From positions 558,001 through 622,000 of the forward strand of contig CAVVTG010000001.1 in the NCBI GenBank assembly GCA_963751105.1: a stretch of 64,000 nt of DNA. The letters run 5' to 3'. The notes under the pieces were generated by a model. It worked only from the letters and a program-made list of their open reading frames with translations, did no database searches and had not been told where the DNA came from. Below are positions 26,059 through 34,532 of this stretch, one piece after another. The DNA is from JACVRW01 sp963751105. Lineage in GTDB: Bacteria > Actinomycetota > Thermoleophilia > Solirubrobacterales > Thermoleophilaceae. How positions within the stretch are numbered: the first letter of the stretch is position 1; each line of letters opens with the position of its first letter. The position numbers and the translations under genes are program-made.

Positions 26059-26943
26059 GTGGCCGCACAGCGGGTCGAGGTGGGAGTCGAGGGCCGCCGG
26101 CTCTCGCTCTCGAACCTGGCCAAGGTCCTCTACCCCGCCGTGGGCTTCACCAAGGGCGAGGTGATCGACTACTACACGCGCGTGTCCGCCGCGGTCCTAC
26201 CTCACCTCCGCGACCGGCCGCTCACGCTCAAGCGCTATCCGAACGGCGTCGAGGGGCAGTATTTCTACGAGAAGAACTGTCCCTCCCACGCGCCCGAGTG
26301 GGTGCGCAAGGAGGAGGTCGGCGGGATCGCGTACTGCGTCTGCGACGACCTGCCGACTCTCGTCTGGCTGGCCAACCTCGCCGATCTCGAGCTGCACCCC
26401 TCGCTGTCGCTGGTCGAAGACATCGACCGCCCCACGGTGATGGCCTTCGACCTCGACCCCGGTCCGCCGGCCGGGGTGGCGGAGTGCTGCGAGGTGGCGG
26501 TGCTGCTGCGCGACGCGCTTGCCCAGATCGGCCTCGACTCATACGCCAAGACGTCCGGCTCGAAGGGCCTTCAGGTCTACGTGCCGCTCAACAGCGAGGT
26601 GGACTACGACCACGGCACCAAGCGCCTCTCACAGGCGCTGGCGCGGCACCTGGAGGCGCAGCACCCGAAGCTGATCGTCTCGAGCCAGCGCAAGGAGCTG
26701 CGCACGGGCAAGGTGCTGATCGACTGGAGCCAGAACGACGAGCACAAGACCACCGTGGCGGTCTACTCGCTACGCGCGCGTGAGCGGCCGACCGTCTCCA
26801 CGCCGCTGCTCTGGGAGGAGGTCGAGCGGGGTGACGCCGAGGCGCTCGTGTTCGAGGCCGCCGACGTGCTCGAGCGCGTGGCCGAGCACGGCGACCTGTT
26901 CGCGCCGGTGGTCGAGCAGCAACAGCGCCTGCCCGACCTGTGA
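26059..26943 (+). CDS. LigD polymerase-domain protein (AEP primase-like)
   Basis: 294 aa stand-alone LigD-POL that fills gaps, often with ribonucleotides, during end joining. GTG starts on the base after the Ku stop, so translation is probably coupled. Motifs: LSNLAKVLYPAVGFTKGEV, LTLKRYPNG, the metal-binding DLD at residues 131-133 (MAFDLDPGPP), TSGSKGLQVYVPL and VLIDWSQND. All catalytic motifs are intact. Confidence 0.94.
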   Translation: MAAQRVEVGVEGRRLSLSNLAKVLYPAVGFTKGEVIDYYTRVSAAVLPHLRDRPLTLKRYPNGVEGQYFYEKNCPSHAPEWVRKEEVGGIAYCVCDDLPTLVWLANLADLELHPSLSLVEDIDRPTVMAFDLDPGPPAGVAECCEVAVLLRDALAQIGLDSYAKTSGSKGLQVYVPLNSEVDYDHGTKRLSQALARHLEAQHPKLIVSSQRKELRTGKVLIDWSQNDEHKTTVAVYSLRARERPTVSTPLLWEEVERGDAEALVFEAADVLERVAEHGDLFAPVVEQQQRLPDL

Positions 26944-26956
26944 GCCGGACGGCTGC

Positions 26957-28270
26957 TCAGCCGGCCTTGTAGGCCACCACCGCTGCCGCCCAGGTGCCCG
27001 AGGCCGACAGCGTCGGTGCGTAGCTGTACGCGCCGGTGGTGGTCACGAGCCGCCGGCCGCCCACGTTGGTGAGCTGCACGGTCGCGCAGGCCAGGCTCTG
27101 GGCGGTGAGCGCGGTGAAGCCCGAGGGCTGCGTGGCGGTCAGCTGGCCCGTGCTGCTCACCGCGCCGATCAGGAGGCTCGGGTTGCTGATCGTCGTGACC
27201 GGCGCCGAGGGGTTGGCGCTCGTGCCGGTACCGGCGCCGCTGGCGTCGGCCGCGCCCGAGGCCACGTTGGCGAACTCGTCGGCCACCAGGCCCGAGCTGG
27301 TGGAGCTGGGGAAGTTCACGGTGATGGTGTTGCCGGAGGTGAGCGCGGTCGTGACCCGTGCGTGCAGGATCACCGCGCGCTGGTTGCCGTTGAGCACGTC
27401 GCGATCGACGCTGTAGGTGTTGCCTCTCGAATCGGAGGCGGTGACCGCCGGCGCCGTGGTGCCCCGCAGCGCCAGGCGGAGTATCACGGTGTTCTGGGCC
27501 GCTACGCCGGCCGCGGGGACGGTCACCGTGGCCGAGGTCGTCCCGCAGCTCGACTGTCCGATGTTCTTGACGAAGGCCGGGCCCACGGTCACGGCCCGCG
27601 AGGCCACGTCGCCCGCGCTGCCGATCGCGAAGATTGTGTGGCTGCCCGACGTGGTGCCCGCCGGGAGGGTCACGCTCACCGTGGCGGTGCCGCTGGCGGG
27701 GACCGGGCTGGGTGTGATGCTGCCGCTGAGAACGGTGCCGGTGGTGGCGTTGTCGAGGCGGTAGGTCACCGTCTGCCCGGGCACGAAGTTGCTGATCGTC
27801 CCGGTGACGGTGGCGGGTCCGGCCGGCACGTACGCGGTGGACAGGGTGAGCGCCGCCGCGGGCACGGTGACCGCGGTGCTGTGAGCGCTCTCCGTCCCGC
27901 GCCACAGCCCCTGCCGGGGAGTGACGCTGTAACGCCAGCTTCCCGCGGGAACGGCCGCCTCGGTGCAGGTGAGTGCGGTGATGGTGGTGTTGCAGGCGCT
28001 CCCGATGCTCTGCAGCACGCCGGCGGTCGTGTAGCGCCGGACCTCGTAGCCGCCCACGGCCGGCCCGCCGGAGAAGCTGCTCTGGGCCCAGCTGACGGTG
28101 ACGCTGCGGTTGGAGCGCGAGGTGGTGGGCGTGTTGCCGCCGGGCATGGTGCGGGCCTTGGCGTAGGCGCTGCCGCTGCCCGGAGAGCTCCACGCGCCCA
28201 GCGCGGCGGGCGGGCAGATCAGAGCCGCGACCAGCGCCGCGGCGAGAACGAGCTTCGTGCCCCGCTTCAC
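26957..28270 (-). CDS. Secreted Ig/fibronectin-like repeat protein with YAKA motif
   Basis: 437 aa from GTG 28270. Signal peptide KRGTKLVLAAALVAALICPP followed by AALGAWSSPGSGSAYAKART. The rest is Ser/Thr/Ala/Gly/Val-rich beta sequence with repeating Ig-like units: SVTVSWAQSSFSGGPAVGGY, TYVPAGPATVTG, and SATVTVPAAGVAAQNTVILR. The C-terminus ends WAAAVVAYKAG, typical of a secreted beta domain. No sortase signal or membrane anchor. The start GTGA overlaps the stop of the upstream gene. Probably a surface or extracellular structural protein; the function is unknown. Confidence 0.78.
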   Translation of the reverse strand: MKRGTKLVLAAALVAALICPPAALGAWSSPGSGSAYAKARTMPGGNTPTTSRSNRSVTVSWAQSSFSGGPAVGGYEVRRYTTAGVLQSIGSACNTTITALTCTEAAVPAGSWRYSVTPRQGLWRGTESAHSTAVTVPAAALTLSTAYVPAGPATVTGTISNFVPGQTVTYRLDNATTGTVLSGSITPSPVPASGTATVSVTLPAGTTSGSHTIFAIGSAGDVASRAVTVGPAFVKNIGQSSCGTTSATVTVPAAGVAAQNTVILRLALRGTTAPAVTASDSRGNTYSVDRDVLNGNQRAVILHARVTTALTSGNTITVNFPSSTSSGLVADEFANVASGAADASGAGTGTSANPSAPVTTISNPSLLIGAVSSTGQLTATQPSGFTALTAQSLACATVQLTNVGGRRLVTTTGAYSYAPTLSASGTWAAAVVAYKAG

Positions 28271-28716
28271 CGCGGCCGCCTGGGGCCCGCGCGGGCCCGT
28301 GCCTTCAGGGTGTAGCGGCCTCCCTGGCAGGCGCTCTCCGCGGTGGGGAGCATCCACACGGTCAGGCTCAGGCGGCGCACGCCCCGCGCGGGGAGCGGCA
28401 CGTAGCCGCGAAACACGTCGAACTTCAACGACTCGGCGGAGCACCCGCGCGGAGCGCGAGCGACCCAGACCCGGGCGCGCCGGATCGTCAGCGGCCGGCG
28501 CCGGCGATTGGCCACCCGCACGGTCACCGGGAGGCGGGCGCCGGGATACAGCAGGCCCTCCACCCGAGCCGAGAGCCGGAGGCCGTGATGGCTCCGGTGC
28601 TTGGCCGTCGCCGCCGGCGCGGCCTCATCGCTCTGGCTGTTCACCAGTGCATCGGCCGTGGCCGCGGCCGCGAACAGCGCGGCCACCAGGGCGAGGAGGA
28701 GGAGAGGTCGCTTCAT
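28267..28716 (-). CDS. Secreted protein, unknown, with beta-sandwich character
   Basis: 149 aa. Signal peptide MKRPLLLLALVAALFAAAAT, then a mature part with GLRLSARVEGLLYPGARLPV and VRVANRRRRPLTIRRARVWV, the pattern of a single Ig-like beta-sandwich domain. Two cysteines (about 97 and 130) could form a disulfide. It shares the phrase LYPGA(R/S)..VT(V/L)RV.N with the next upstream gene (28783-29271), so the two are distant homologues. Middle gene of a three-gene secreted cluster. Confidence 0.72.
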   Translation of the reverse strand: MKRPLLLLALVAALFAAAATADALVNSQSDEAAPAATAKHRSHHGLRLSARVEGLLYPGARLPVTVRVANRRRRPLTIRRARVWVARAPRGCSAESLKFDVFRGYVPLPARGVRRLSLTVWMLPTAESACQGGRYTLKARARAGPRRPR

Positions 28717-28782
28717 GCAAGGGCGGGACGAACGGCGGGAGGCCGGGGCCTCCCGCCGTGCCGAACGGACTCCGCGGTCTCC

Positions 28783-29271
28783 TTATGGGGCGTTGCTCGC
28801 GCCGGTGAGGTTGACCGGGATCGTGAACGTGGCGCCCTGGCACCCGTCGGACGAGGCGTTGGACATGCTCGCCGCGCCAGTCAGGGTCGCTGTGGTGGCT
28901 CCGCTCGCGGGCACGTCGATGGTCAGCCCGGTCTGGTTGGCGAAGGTCACCCCGGTGGTCGTGCACCCAGCGGCGTGTGCCGCGTCGGGAGTGATCGAGC
29001 CGGTGCCGTTCGACACGCCCGTGACTCGCACCGGATAGGGGTTGGGGTTGTTGACCCGCAAGGTCACATTCCCGCTGGCGCCCGGGTAGAGCGAGGCGGT
29101 GGTGGAGGCGGAGACGTCCGCCGTGGTCAGCGCCGACGCGGTGCCGGCCTTGGCGTAACCGGAGCCCGTGCCGTTGGCGAGCCAGGCGGCGGAGACGAGA
29201 CCGGCGGCGGCGAGCGCCACGACGGCAACAGCAACGGCGACAAGCTTCCTGCGGGTAAGGATGCGCTTCAT
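28783..29271 (-). CDS. Secreted beta-rich protein with YAKA motif
   Basis: 162 aa from ATG 29271. Signal peptide with a long hydrophobic core (RRKLVAVAVAVVALAAAGLV), then SAAWLANGTGSGYAKAGTAS. The mature part has SLYPGASGNVTLRVNNPNPY and two cysteines, typical of an extracellular Ig-like domain. The stretch around GSGYAKA resembles the equivalent site in the gene at 26957. Likely secreted or surface-assembled; a SipW/TasA-like system is a possible analogy but no such peptidase is in the window. Confidence 0.75.
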   Translation of the reverse strand: MKRILTRRKLVAVAVAVVALAAAGLVSAAWLANGTGSGYAKAGTASALTTADVSASTTASLYPGASGNVTLRVNNPNPYPVRVTGVSNGTGSITPDAAHAAGCTTTGVTFANQTGLTIDVPASGATTATLTGAASMSNASSDGCQGATFTIPVNLTGASNAP

Positions 29272-29398
29272 TGGAGGTCCGTTCGTCGAGGTCCCTAGAC
29301 GAATGGTGTATCGACGTGTGAAGGGACGCCTTGATACCCCAACTGGGGATCCGCCTCCGAGGTGTGGGGTAGGCCCAGGTGGGTACGGTTGACTTCGA

Positions 29399-30445
29399 AT
29401 GGTCGACTGGTCGATTGCCCGCACGCTCGCTCGCTTGACCGCTGGCGGTGACGACGCGGCCGTCCCCGGGCTCGATGTGCGGGCGCTGTGCGAGGAGATG
29501 GAGCCGCACGTGGCCGGCTACACCGGACTGCTCCCGGCCGATCCGCGCCCGCTGGCCGAGGCGGTCAGTCGTGCTGAGTGGGCCTCGATCAATATCGATT
29601 CGGTGGCCACGGTGCTCGATCCGGTGGCCGCGCGCCTGGACGAACGGTTCGCTTCCGCCGGTCCGTTTGCGGGCGTTCTGAGGACGGGAGCCTCGGCTGC
29701 CCTCGCCGCGGAGACCGGCCTGGTGTTCGGCTACGTCTCCACGCGCGTACTCGGCCAGTACGACATCTCGCTGCTCGGCGGTGACGCGCCCCCCCGGCTG
29801 CTGTTCGTGGCGCCCAACCTGGACAAGGCGGTCCGAGAGCTCGACGTCAACGCGCTCGCCTTCGGGCGCTGGGTGGCGGCCCACGAGCTCACCCACGTCT
29901 TCCAGTTCCAGGGCGTCCCGTGGCTGCGCGGGCACATGAGCGGCCTCCTGCGCGCCTATCTCGCGACGGTCGAGGTCCGCATCGATCAGGGCACCGCCGG
30001 TGGGCTCGCCTCGCTGCCCGACCCGCGCAAGCTGATCGAGGCCTTCCGCGAAGGAGGGCTGGCCTCACTCGTCCAGAACGACGACCAGCGCGCCCAGATG
30101 GGCCGGATCCAGGCGGCGATGGCGGTTATCGAGGGCTACTCCGAGCACGTCATGGACGCGATCGCCGAACGCGCCATTCCCGACTACGAGAACCTGCGGG
30201 CGGCGATGACCGCCCGGCGCAGCAGCCGTTCGGCGCCCGAGCTCCTGATCGAGCGCCTGCTGGGCTTCGACGTGAAGCTCCGTCAGTACGAGCTGGGCAA
30301 GGGCTTCAGCGATGCGGTGGTGAGCGAGGCGGGCATCGACGGCCTCAACCGCGTGTGGGCCTCCCCCGAGGCGCTCCCGACGATGGACGAGCTGACCGAG
30401 CCGGCGGCCTGGCTGGCGCGAGTGTCGGGCGACCGGGCGGCCTAG
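29399..30445 (+). CDS. Zinc-dependent metalloprotease family protein (DUF2342 type)
   Basis: 348 aa. Zincin motif HELTH (H162, E163, H166) in WVAAHELTHVFQFQG, with a further conserved stretch VIEGYSEHVMDAI that supplies the third ligand region. This actinobacterial family often sits near coenzyme F420 genes; none is here. No signal peptide, so it is probably cytoplasmic. Substrate unknown. The stop is followed closely by repeat copy B. Confidence 0.85.
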   Translation: MVDWSIARTLARLTAGGDDAAVPGLDVRALCEEMEPHVAGYTGLLPADPRPLAEAVSRAEWASINIDSVATVLDPVAARLDERFASAGPFAGVLRTGASAALAAETGLVFGYVSTRVLGQYDISLLGGDAPPRLLFVAPNLDKAVRELDVNALAFGRWVAAHELTHVFQFQGVPWLRGHMSGLLRAYLATVEVRIDQGTAGGLASLPDPRKLIEAFREGGLASLVQNDDQRAQMGRIQAAMAVIEGYSEHVMDAIAERAIPDYENLRAAMTARRSSRSAPELLIERLLGFDVKLRQYELGKGFSDAVVSEAGIDGLNRVWASPEALPTMDELTEPAAWLARVSGDRAA

Positions 30446-30462
30446 CCTCCGCCGCTTGCGCC

Positions 30463-30595
30463 GCTGCGCTCCGCTCGGGCGTTGCGCGGCGCTTCGGTGC
30501 GGCCACGATTGGCTGGAAAGGGGTGAGCCCGGGGCGCCTCGTGGGGGGTCTGACGCGTTCTTCGTCTATAGGGCGAACAAGTCGTCAGACCCCCC
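30463..30595. repeat. Intergenic repeat element, copy B
   Basis: A 133-bp partner of the element at 9613-9740, starting 17 bases after a stop codon. The outer arms are a perfect 13-bp inverted repeat, GGGGGGTCTGACG (30543-30555) and CGTCAGACCCCCC (30583-30595). The inner stem is TTCG (30561-30564) / CGAA (30574-30577) around TCTATAGGG. The 35 bases ending at 30595 are identical to copy A. This and the promoter below account for most of the gene-free stretch 30446-30801; 30596-30705 shows nothing else I can name. Confidence 0.8.
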
Positions 30596-30705
30596 GCGGA
30601 GCGCCGCGCCGGCCGGACCAACCCCTTCCCCAGCCAGACGGACCACGCCGAACCCCCCACGCCCGCCCGAGCGGAACGCACTCTGTAACGAACCCGCGCC
30701 GCCGG

Positions 30706-30733
30706 TTTACAAACGTGTGTTCGTTGGTATAGT
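30706..30733 (+). promoter_or_regulatory. Sigma-70 promoter of the histone-like gene
   Basis: TTTACA (30706-30711), 16-base spacer, TATAGT (30728-30733), inside an unusually AT-rich island for this genome. An imperfect dyad GTTCG...CGAAC (30719-30743) overlaps the -10. The predicted mRNA start near 30740 leaves a leader of about 60 bases with an AAGGAG site before the ATG at 30802. Confidence 0.75.
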
Positions 30734-30801
30734 TGTACCGAACTTAGAACTAATAAGCTTACGCCCAGACGGACGGGCAGGGACGAAACAAGGAGATCAC
30801 T

Positions 30802-31435
30802 ATGGCCGCTCAGACCGAAACACAGCGCAAGGCGACCGCTCGCAAGGCCGCCGCGACCCGTCGTCGCAACGCCTCCAAGCGCAGCGCCACCGCCGCCAAG
30901 AGCTCGGCGAAGCGCACTCAGAACGCCGCCCGCAGCACGCAGTCCGCTGCCAAGGCCACCCGGACCGCCACGGCCAACGCCGCCGAGGCGCGCGTCAAGG
31001 CCGAGCTGAACACGCTGCAGGTCGTCCAGGCTCAGGCCGAGCGTGCGGTGCTCATTCCCGTCGGCGCCGCGCTGATCGCGCGTGACGCGGTCGTCGGACG
31101 TCGCCAAGCCCTACGTGGCCGGTCGCGACAGCGCCGAGAAGGAGATCGAGAAGGTCGGCAAGCGGGTGTCGGTCAACCTGCGCAAGGCCGAGCGCCGCGG
31201 CACCACGGCCCGCAACCGTGCGGTGCGCGAGACCAAGAAGACGCGCACCCGTGTGGAGCGTCAGCTGCGCCAGCGCCGCAACGGCGTGGTGCGGACGGTC
31301 AAGCAGAACCGCCGCGATGCCGAAAAGCAGGTAAAGACGGCTCGCCGTGAGTTCGAGCGCCAGGTCACTGTCACGCGCCGCGAGGTGCAGGCTCAGGCCG
31401 AGGGCATCGTCGACCGCGTGAGCACGATCGCCTAG
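30802..31435 (+). CDS. Histone-like Lys/Arg/Ala-rich protein; apparent +1 frameshift
   Basis: About 210 aa if one extra G near 31092-31096 is ignored. The N-terminal 60 residues are almost only K, R, A, T, S (KATARKAAATRRRNASKRSA), like histone H1 tails. The centre is hydrophobic (QAERAVLIPVGAALIARDAVV). The second frame then gives VAKPYVAGRDSAEKEIEKVG and a long basic coiled-coil-like region (RVERQLRQRRNG, ARREFERQVTVTRREV). Likely a nucleoid-binding protein; an HbhA-like surface role is an alternative. Strong promoter and ribosome site suggest high expression. Confidence 0.75.
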
Positions 31436-31484
31436 CGCGTACAGGCTTCCCCCGCCCGCTTTGGAGAGAGCGGAGACGGGAAAG

Positions 31485-31511
31485 ACTGCCGGCCTCATAT
31501 TCGCCGGCAGT
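31485..31511 (+). terminator. Hairpin after the histone-like gene
   Basis: Perfect 9-bp stem ACTGCCGGC / GCCGGCAGT with a 9-base AT-rich loop, 50 bases after the stop codon. Followed by GCAGTATCTCTCC without a clear T-run. Confidence 0.55.
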
Positions 31512-31532
31512 GCAGTATCTCTCCTCCCTCAG

Positions 31533-31558
31533 CCAGCGGCGCCTACGGGCGCCGTTGG
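31533..31558 (+). terminator. Second hairpin, just before the mrp start
   Basis: CCAGCGGCGCC - TACG - GGCGCCGTTGG, an 11-bp stem with one G-T pair and a tetraloop. It ends 22 bases before the first mrp start codon. Either a second terminator for the gene before, or a leader structure affecting mrp translation. Confidence 0.45.
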
Positions 31559-31580
31559 CCATTCCGGGCTGCGACAATGG

Positions 31581-32729
31581 ATGGCGATGCCTACTCGTGA
31601 ACAGATTGAGGACGTCCTGCGCGGGGTCATCGACCCTGAGCTGCGCAAGGACATCGTGTCCCTCGGCATGGTCCGTTCCATCGAGCAGCCCGAGGAGGGC
31701 CGCGTGGACGTGGTCGTGTCGCTGACCACCCCCGGCTGCCCGATCCGCTCGCACTTCGAGACGGCCGTGCGCGAGAAGGTCTCCAGCCTCGGCGTCAGCC
31801 AGGTCGGCGTGGCCTTCGACGTGCTCTCCGACCAGGAGAAGTCGACGCTCTCCCAGCGGCTCGGCCGCGGTCAGAGCGGCTTGCCCGAGGGCGCGCTCGC
31901 CGCGGTCAAGAACGTCATCTGCGTCGGTTCCGGCAAGGGCGGGGTGGGTAAATCCACCATCACCACCAACCTCGCCGCCGCTCTGCAGGCCGACGGCCAC
32001 CAGGCCGCCGCGCTCGACGCCGACGTGTGGGGTTACTCGATTCCTCGCATGCTCGGGGTGCACGGCCGGCCCAAGGTCTCGGCCGAGCGCAAGATCCTCC
32101 CGCTCGAGGGGCCGGGTGGCGTGAAGGCGATCTCGATCGAGCACTTCCTCAACGAGCGCGACCAGGCCATCACCTGGCGCGGCCCGATGCTCCACAAGGC
32201 GATTCGCCAGTTCCTCGAGGACGTGGACTGGGGAGAGCTCGACTACCTGCTGATCGACCTGCCTCCCGGCACAGGCGACGTGTCGATGACCCTCGCCCAG
32301 CTGCTTCCCCAGGCTCGTTTCGTCGTGGTCACCACGCCGCAGCCCGCCGCGCAGAAGGTCGCGGCTCGCGCGGCCGAGACGGCCCGGCGTTTCGACCTCG
32401 AGGTGCTCGGCGTGATCGAGAACATGTCGGGCTTCACCACCCCGGACGGCGAGCGCTTCACCATCTTCGGCGAGGGCGGGGGCCAGGTCCTAGCCGACGA
32501 GCTCGACGTGCCCCTGCTCGGGAAGATCCCCCTTCAGGAGGAGCTGCGGGTGTCAGCCGACGAGGGCCGCCCGCTCGTGCTCGACGATCCCTCGGCACCC
32601 GCCGCCCAGGCGATCTACCACGCCACGCGAGGCATCATCGCGGCCACCCCGCAGGAGCTGGCGGTCCTGCAGGCGCCGTCCGGCCCGCCCGTTCCGGAGA
32701 TCACCGGGACGGCGCTGCCGATGGCGTAG
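31581..32729 (+). CDS. mrp: Mrp/ApbC-type P-loop ATPase (iron-sulfur carrier family)
   Basis: 382 aa. An N-terminal MIP18/DUF59 domain (about 1-95, VLRGVIDPELRKDIVSLGMV) is fused to a ParA-like ATPase with the deviant Walker A SGKGGVGKSTITTN and IDLPPGTGDVSMTLAQLL. Family members carry or insert Fe-S clusters as dimers. The usual C-terminal CxxC after the ENMS motif is absent: the site reads ENMSGFTTPDGERFTIFGEG. Actinobacterial Mrp proteins often lack it. ATG 31581 or 31587 are both possible starts. Confidence 0.92.
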   Translation: MAMPTREQIEDVLRGVIDPELRKDIVSLGMVRSIEQPEEGRVDVVVSLTTPGCPIRSHFETAVREKVSSLGVSQVGVAFDVLSDQEKSTLSQRLGRGQSGLPEGALAAVKNVICVGSGKGGVGKSTITTNLAAALQADGHQAAALDADVWGYSIPRMLGVHGRPKVSAERKILPLEGPGGVKAISIEHFLNERDQAITWRGPMLHKAIRQFLEDVDWGELDYLLIDLPPGTGDVSMTLAQLLPQARFVVVTTPQPAAQKVAARAAETARRFDLEVLGVIENMSGFTTPDGERFTIFGEGGGQVLADELDVPLLGKIPLQEELRVSADEGRPLVLDDPSAPAAQAIYHATRGIIAATPQELAVLQAPSGPPVPEITGTALPMA

Positions 32730-32752
32730 GCAGCGCCGCCCCGTCCTTCTTC

Positions 32753-34195
32753 TTACGCCGGCTGCGGGCACGGCGCCGCCCGGCCCGGGCGCCGCAGCGC
32801 CGTGGCGGCCACACCGAGGACGGCCACGATCAGCGACACGATGATCGCCGCGTGGAAGCCGTCCAGCAGCCCTTCGGGCGAACCGGCGGGACCGGCGTTT
32901 GCCGTGTTGACTGCGGTGGCCACCGCCAGCACGAGCGCTCCGCCGAACTGGAACGAGGTGTTGACGAGGCCTCCGGCGAGGCCCTGCTCCTCCGCGGCCA
33001 CTCCGTTCGTGGCGGCGACGTTCAGCGACCCGTAGGCGAGACCGAAGCCCAGTCCGGTGAGCAGGAACGTCGGGAGCATTGCCACGGCGTAGCTCGAGTC
33101 GAGGCCGATCGGCAGGAACAGCGCGTAGCCGGCGGCCGTCGACGCGAGGCCGGCCACGCTCAGCCGGGTGACCCCGAAGCGTGCGATCAACGGCGCGAGG
33201 CGCGTGGCCAGCACGGCCACCAGCAGGCCGGCCGGGAACAGCGCCAGGCCGGTTTCGAGGGCCGACCAGCCGCGCAGCTGCTGCATGTAGAGAGTGACGA
33301 TGAACTGGAAACCGAACCAGCCGCCGATCAGGGACATCGCCCCGATGTTGGCCCGCACGAGGGCGCCCGAGCGCAGGATCCCCAGGCGGACCAGCGGGGC
33401 CGGCGTCCTGCGCTCATGTGCCACGAAGGCGCCCAGGATCGCCGCCGCGCCGGCCAGCGAGCCGAGCGTCCGGGCGGAGGCCCAGCCGGCCTCCGGCGCC
33501 TCGACGACGGTGAACACGAGCAGCAGCATTCCCACCGTGACGGCCAGCGCGCCGGCCACGTCGAAGCGAGCGCCCGTGCGGGCCGGGCGGCCGGGATCCG
33601 GCACCAGCCGGGTGGCCGCGATCAGAGTGATCAGGGCCAGCGGAACGGGGAAGAGGAACACCCAGCGCCAGCCCAGCTCGGTAAGCAGTCCGCTGAACAC
33701 CAGCCCGAGCGAGAAGCCGGTGGCGCCGGTGGCCGTGTAGATCGCGAGCGCCTTGTTGCGGGCGGGCCCCTCGGCGAAGCTGGTGGTGATGATCGACAGC
33801 CCGGCGGGAGCCGTGAAGCCGGCGCTCACGCCCTTGATGAAGCGGGTCGCGATCAGCAACCCTTCGTCGGTGGCCAGTGCGCCGAGGCCCGAGGCGACGA
33901 CGAACACGCCCAGCGAGATCAGGAACATGCGCCGCCGGCCGAGCAGGTCCGCAGCGCGCCCGCCGAGCAGCAGGAAGCCGCCGTAGCCCAGGACGTAGGC
34001 GCTGACGATCCACTGGAGCGAGCTGGTGGATACGTCGAGATCGGTGCGAATCGAGGGCAGCGCCACGCCGGTCATCGACACATCCATGGCGTCGAGGAAG
34101 AGGGCTGCGCACAGCACCAGCAGGGCGCCCCAGGCACGAGCGCTCAGCCGGCCGGTGCCGTCGTCGAGAGTGGTGGAGGAAGCTGAGGTGGACAC
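32753..34195 (-). CDS. MFS multidrug exporter, DHA2 (14-TM) type
   Basis: 480 aa from GTG 34195, with 14 predicted helices. Family motifs: FLDAMDVSMTGVALPSI in helix 1, motif A as LLGGRAADLLGRRRMFLISL, and motif C-like GLSIITTSFAEGPARNKALA. Proton-driven drug efflux is the typical role. The gene has its own promoter, flanked by two TGTTCGAT repeats, suggesting repression and induction by an unlinked regulator. Confidence 0.9.
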   Translation of the reverse strand: MSTSASSTTLDDGTGRLSARAWGALLVLCAALFLDAMDVSMTGVALPSIRTDLDVSTSSLQWIVSAYVLGYGGFLLLGGRAADLLGRRRMFLISLGVFVVASGLGALATDEGLLIATRFIKGVSAGFTAPAGLSIITTSFAEGPARNKALAIYTATGATGFSLGLVFSGLLTELGWRWVFLFPVPLALITLIAATRLVPDPGRPARTGARFDVAGALAVTVGMLLLVFTVVEAPEAGWASARTLGSLAGAAAILGAFVAHERRTPAPLVRLGILRSGALVRANIGAMSLIGGWFGFQFIVTLYMQQLRGWSALETGLALFPAGLLVAVLATRLAPLIARFGVTRLSVAGLASTAAGYALFLPIGLDSSYAVAMLPTFLLTGLGFGLAYGSLNVAATNGVAAEEQGLAGGLVNTSFQFGGALVLAVATAVNTANAGPAGSPEGLLDGFHAAIIVSLIVAVLGVAATALRRPGRAAPCPQPA

Positions 34196-34230
34196 GAGTC
34201 GCTTTCTTGAGAGGGGGCGGTCTCGGGTAT

Positions 34231-34279
34231 TGTTCGATGATTCGACGAGCATCGTACTTAACTGTTCGATAAGCGTCAA
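34231..34279 (-). promoter_or_regulatory. Promoter of the MFS gene with flanking TGTTCGAT repeats
   Basis: Read on the minus strand: TTGACG (34279-34274), 17-base spacer, TACGAT (34256-34251), with a leader of about 50 bases before GTG 34195. Two direct copies of TGTTCGAT (plus strand 34231-34238 and 34263-34270) lie at the start site and within the spacer, exactly where a repressor would block. Part of the gap 34196-34560; the stretch 34280-34390 shows nothing certain. Confidence 0.65.
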
Positions 34280-34394
34280 ACAATGTCTGTGGAGCCTGTG
34301 CAAACCGCCGACTCACCCGCCCGACCTGGCGGCGGGCGTGATCGCCGAGCGCGAGGAGGGCACCCGCAAGCACCTGCGGCTGCGCCGAGCCGAG

Positions 34395-34502
34395 CATCGG
34401 CACCACCTCGTGCCCGGCGGCCTCGAGGATCTCCACCAGAGGACGGCCGACGCTCCCGGTCGCGCCGGCGACGGCGATCTTGCGCTGTGCTTGCTCGGTC
34501 AC
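34395..34502 (-). pseudogene. Remnant of an NAD(P)-binding oxidoreductase/epimerase
   Basis: 36 codons from GTG 34502 give a clean Rossmann start, RKIAVAGATGSVGRPLVEIL then EAAGHEVVPM. After that the frame stays open but loses all family resemblance and runs into the MFS gene. Normal length would be about 250-300 aa. ECF41 sigma genes usually sit beside such a gene, so this is probably its cognate partner, truncated by whatever brought in the MFS gene. Confidence 0.6.
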
Positions 34503-34532
34503 AACAACGCCTGTTCGTTGGTCACTGCTGTA

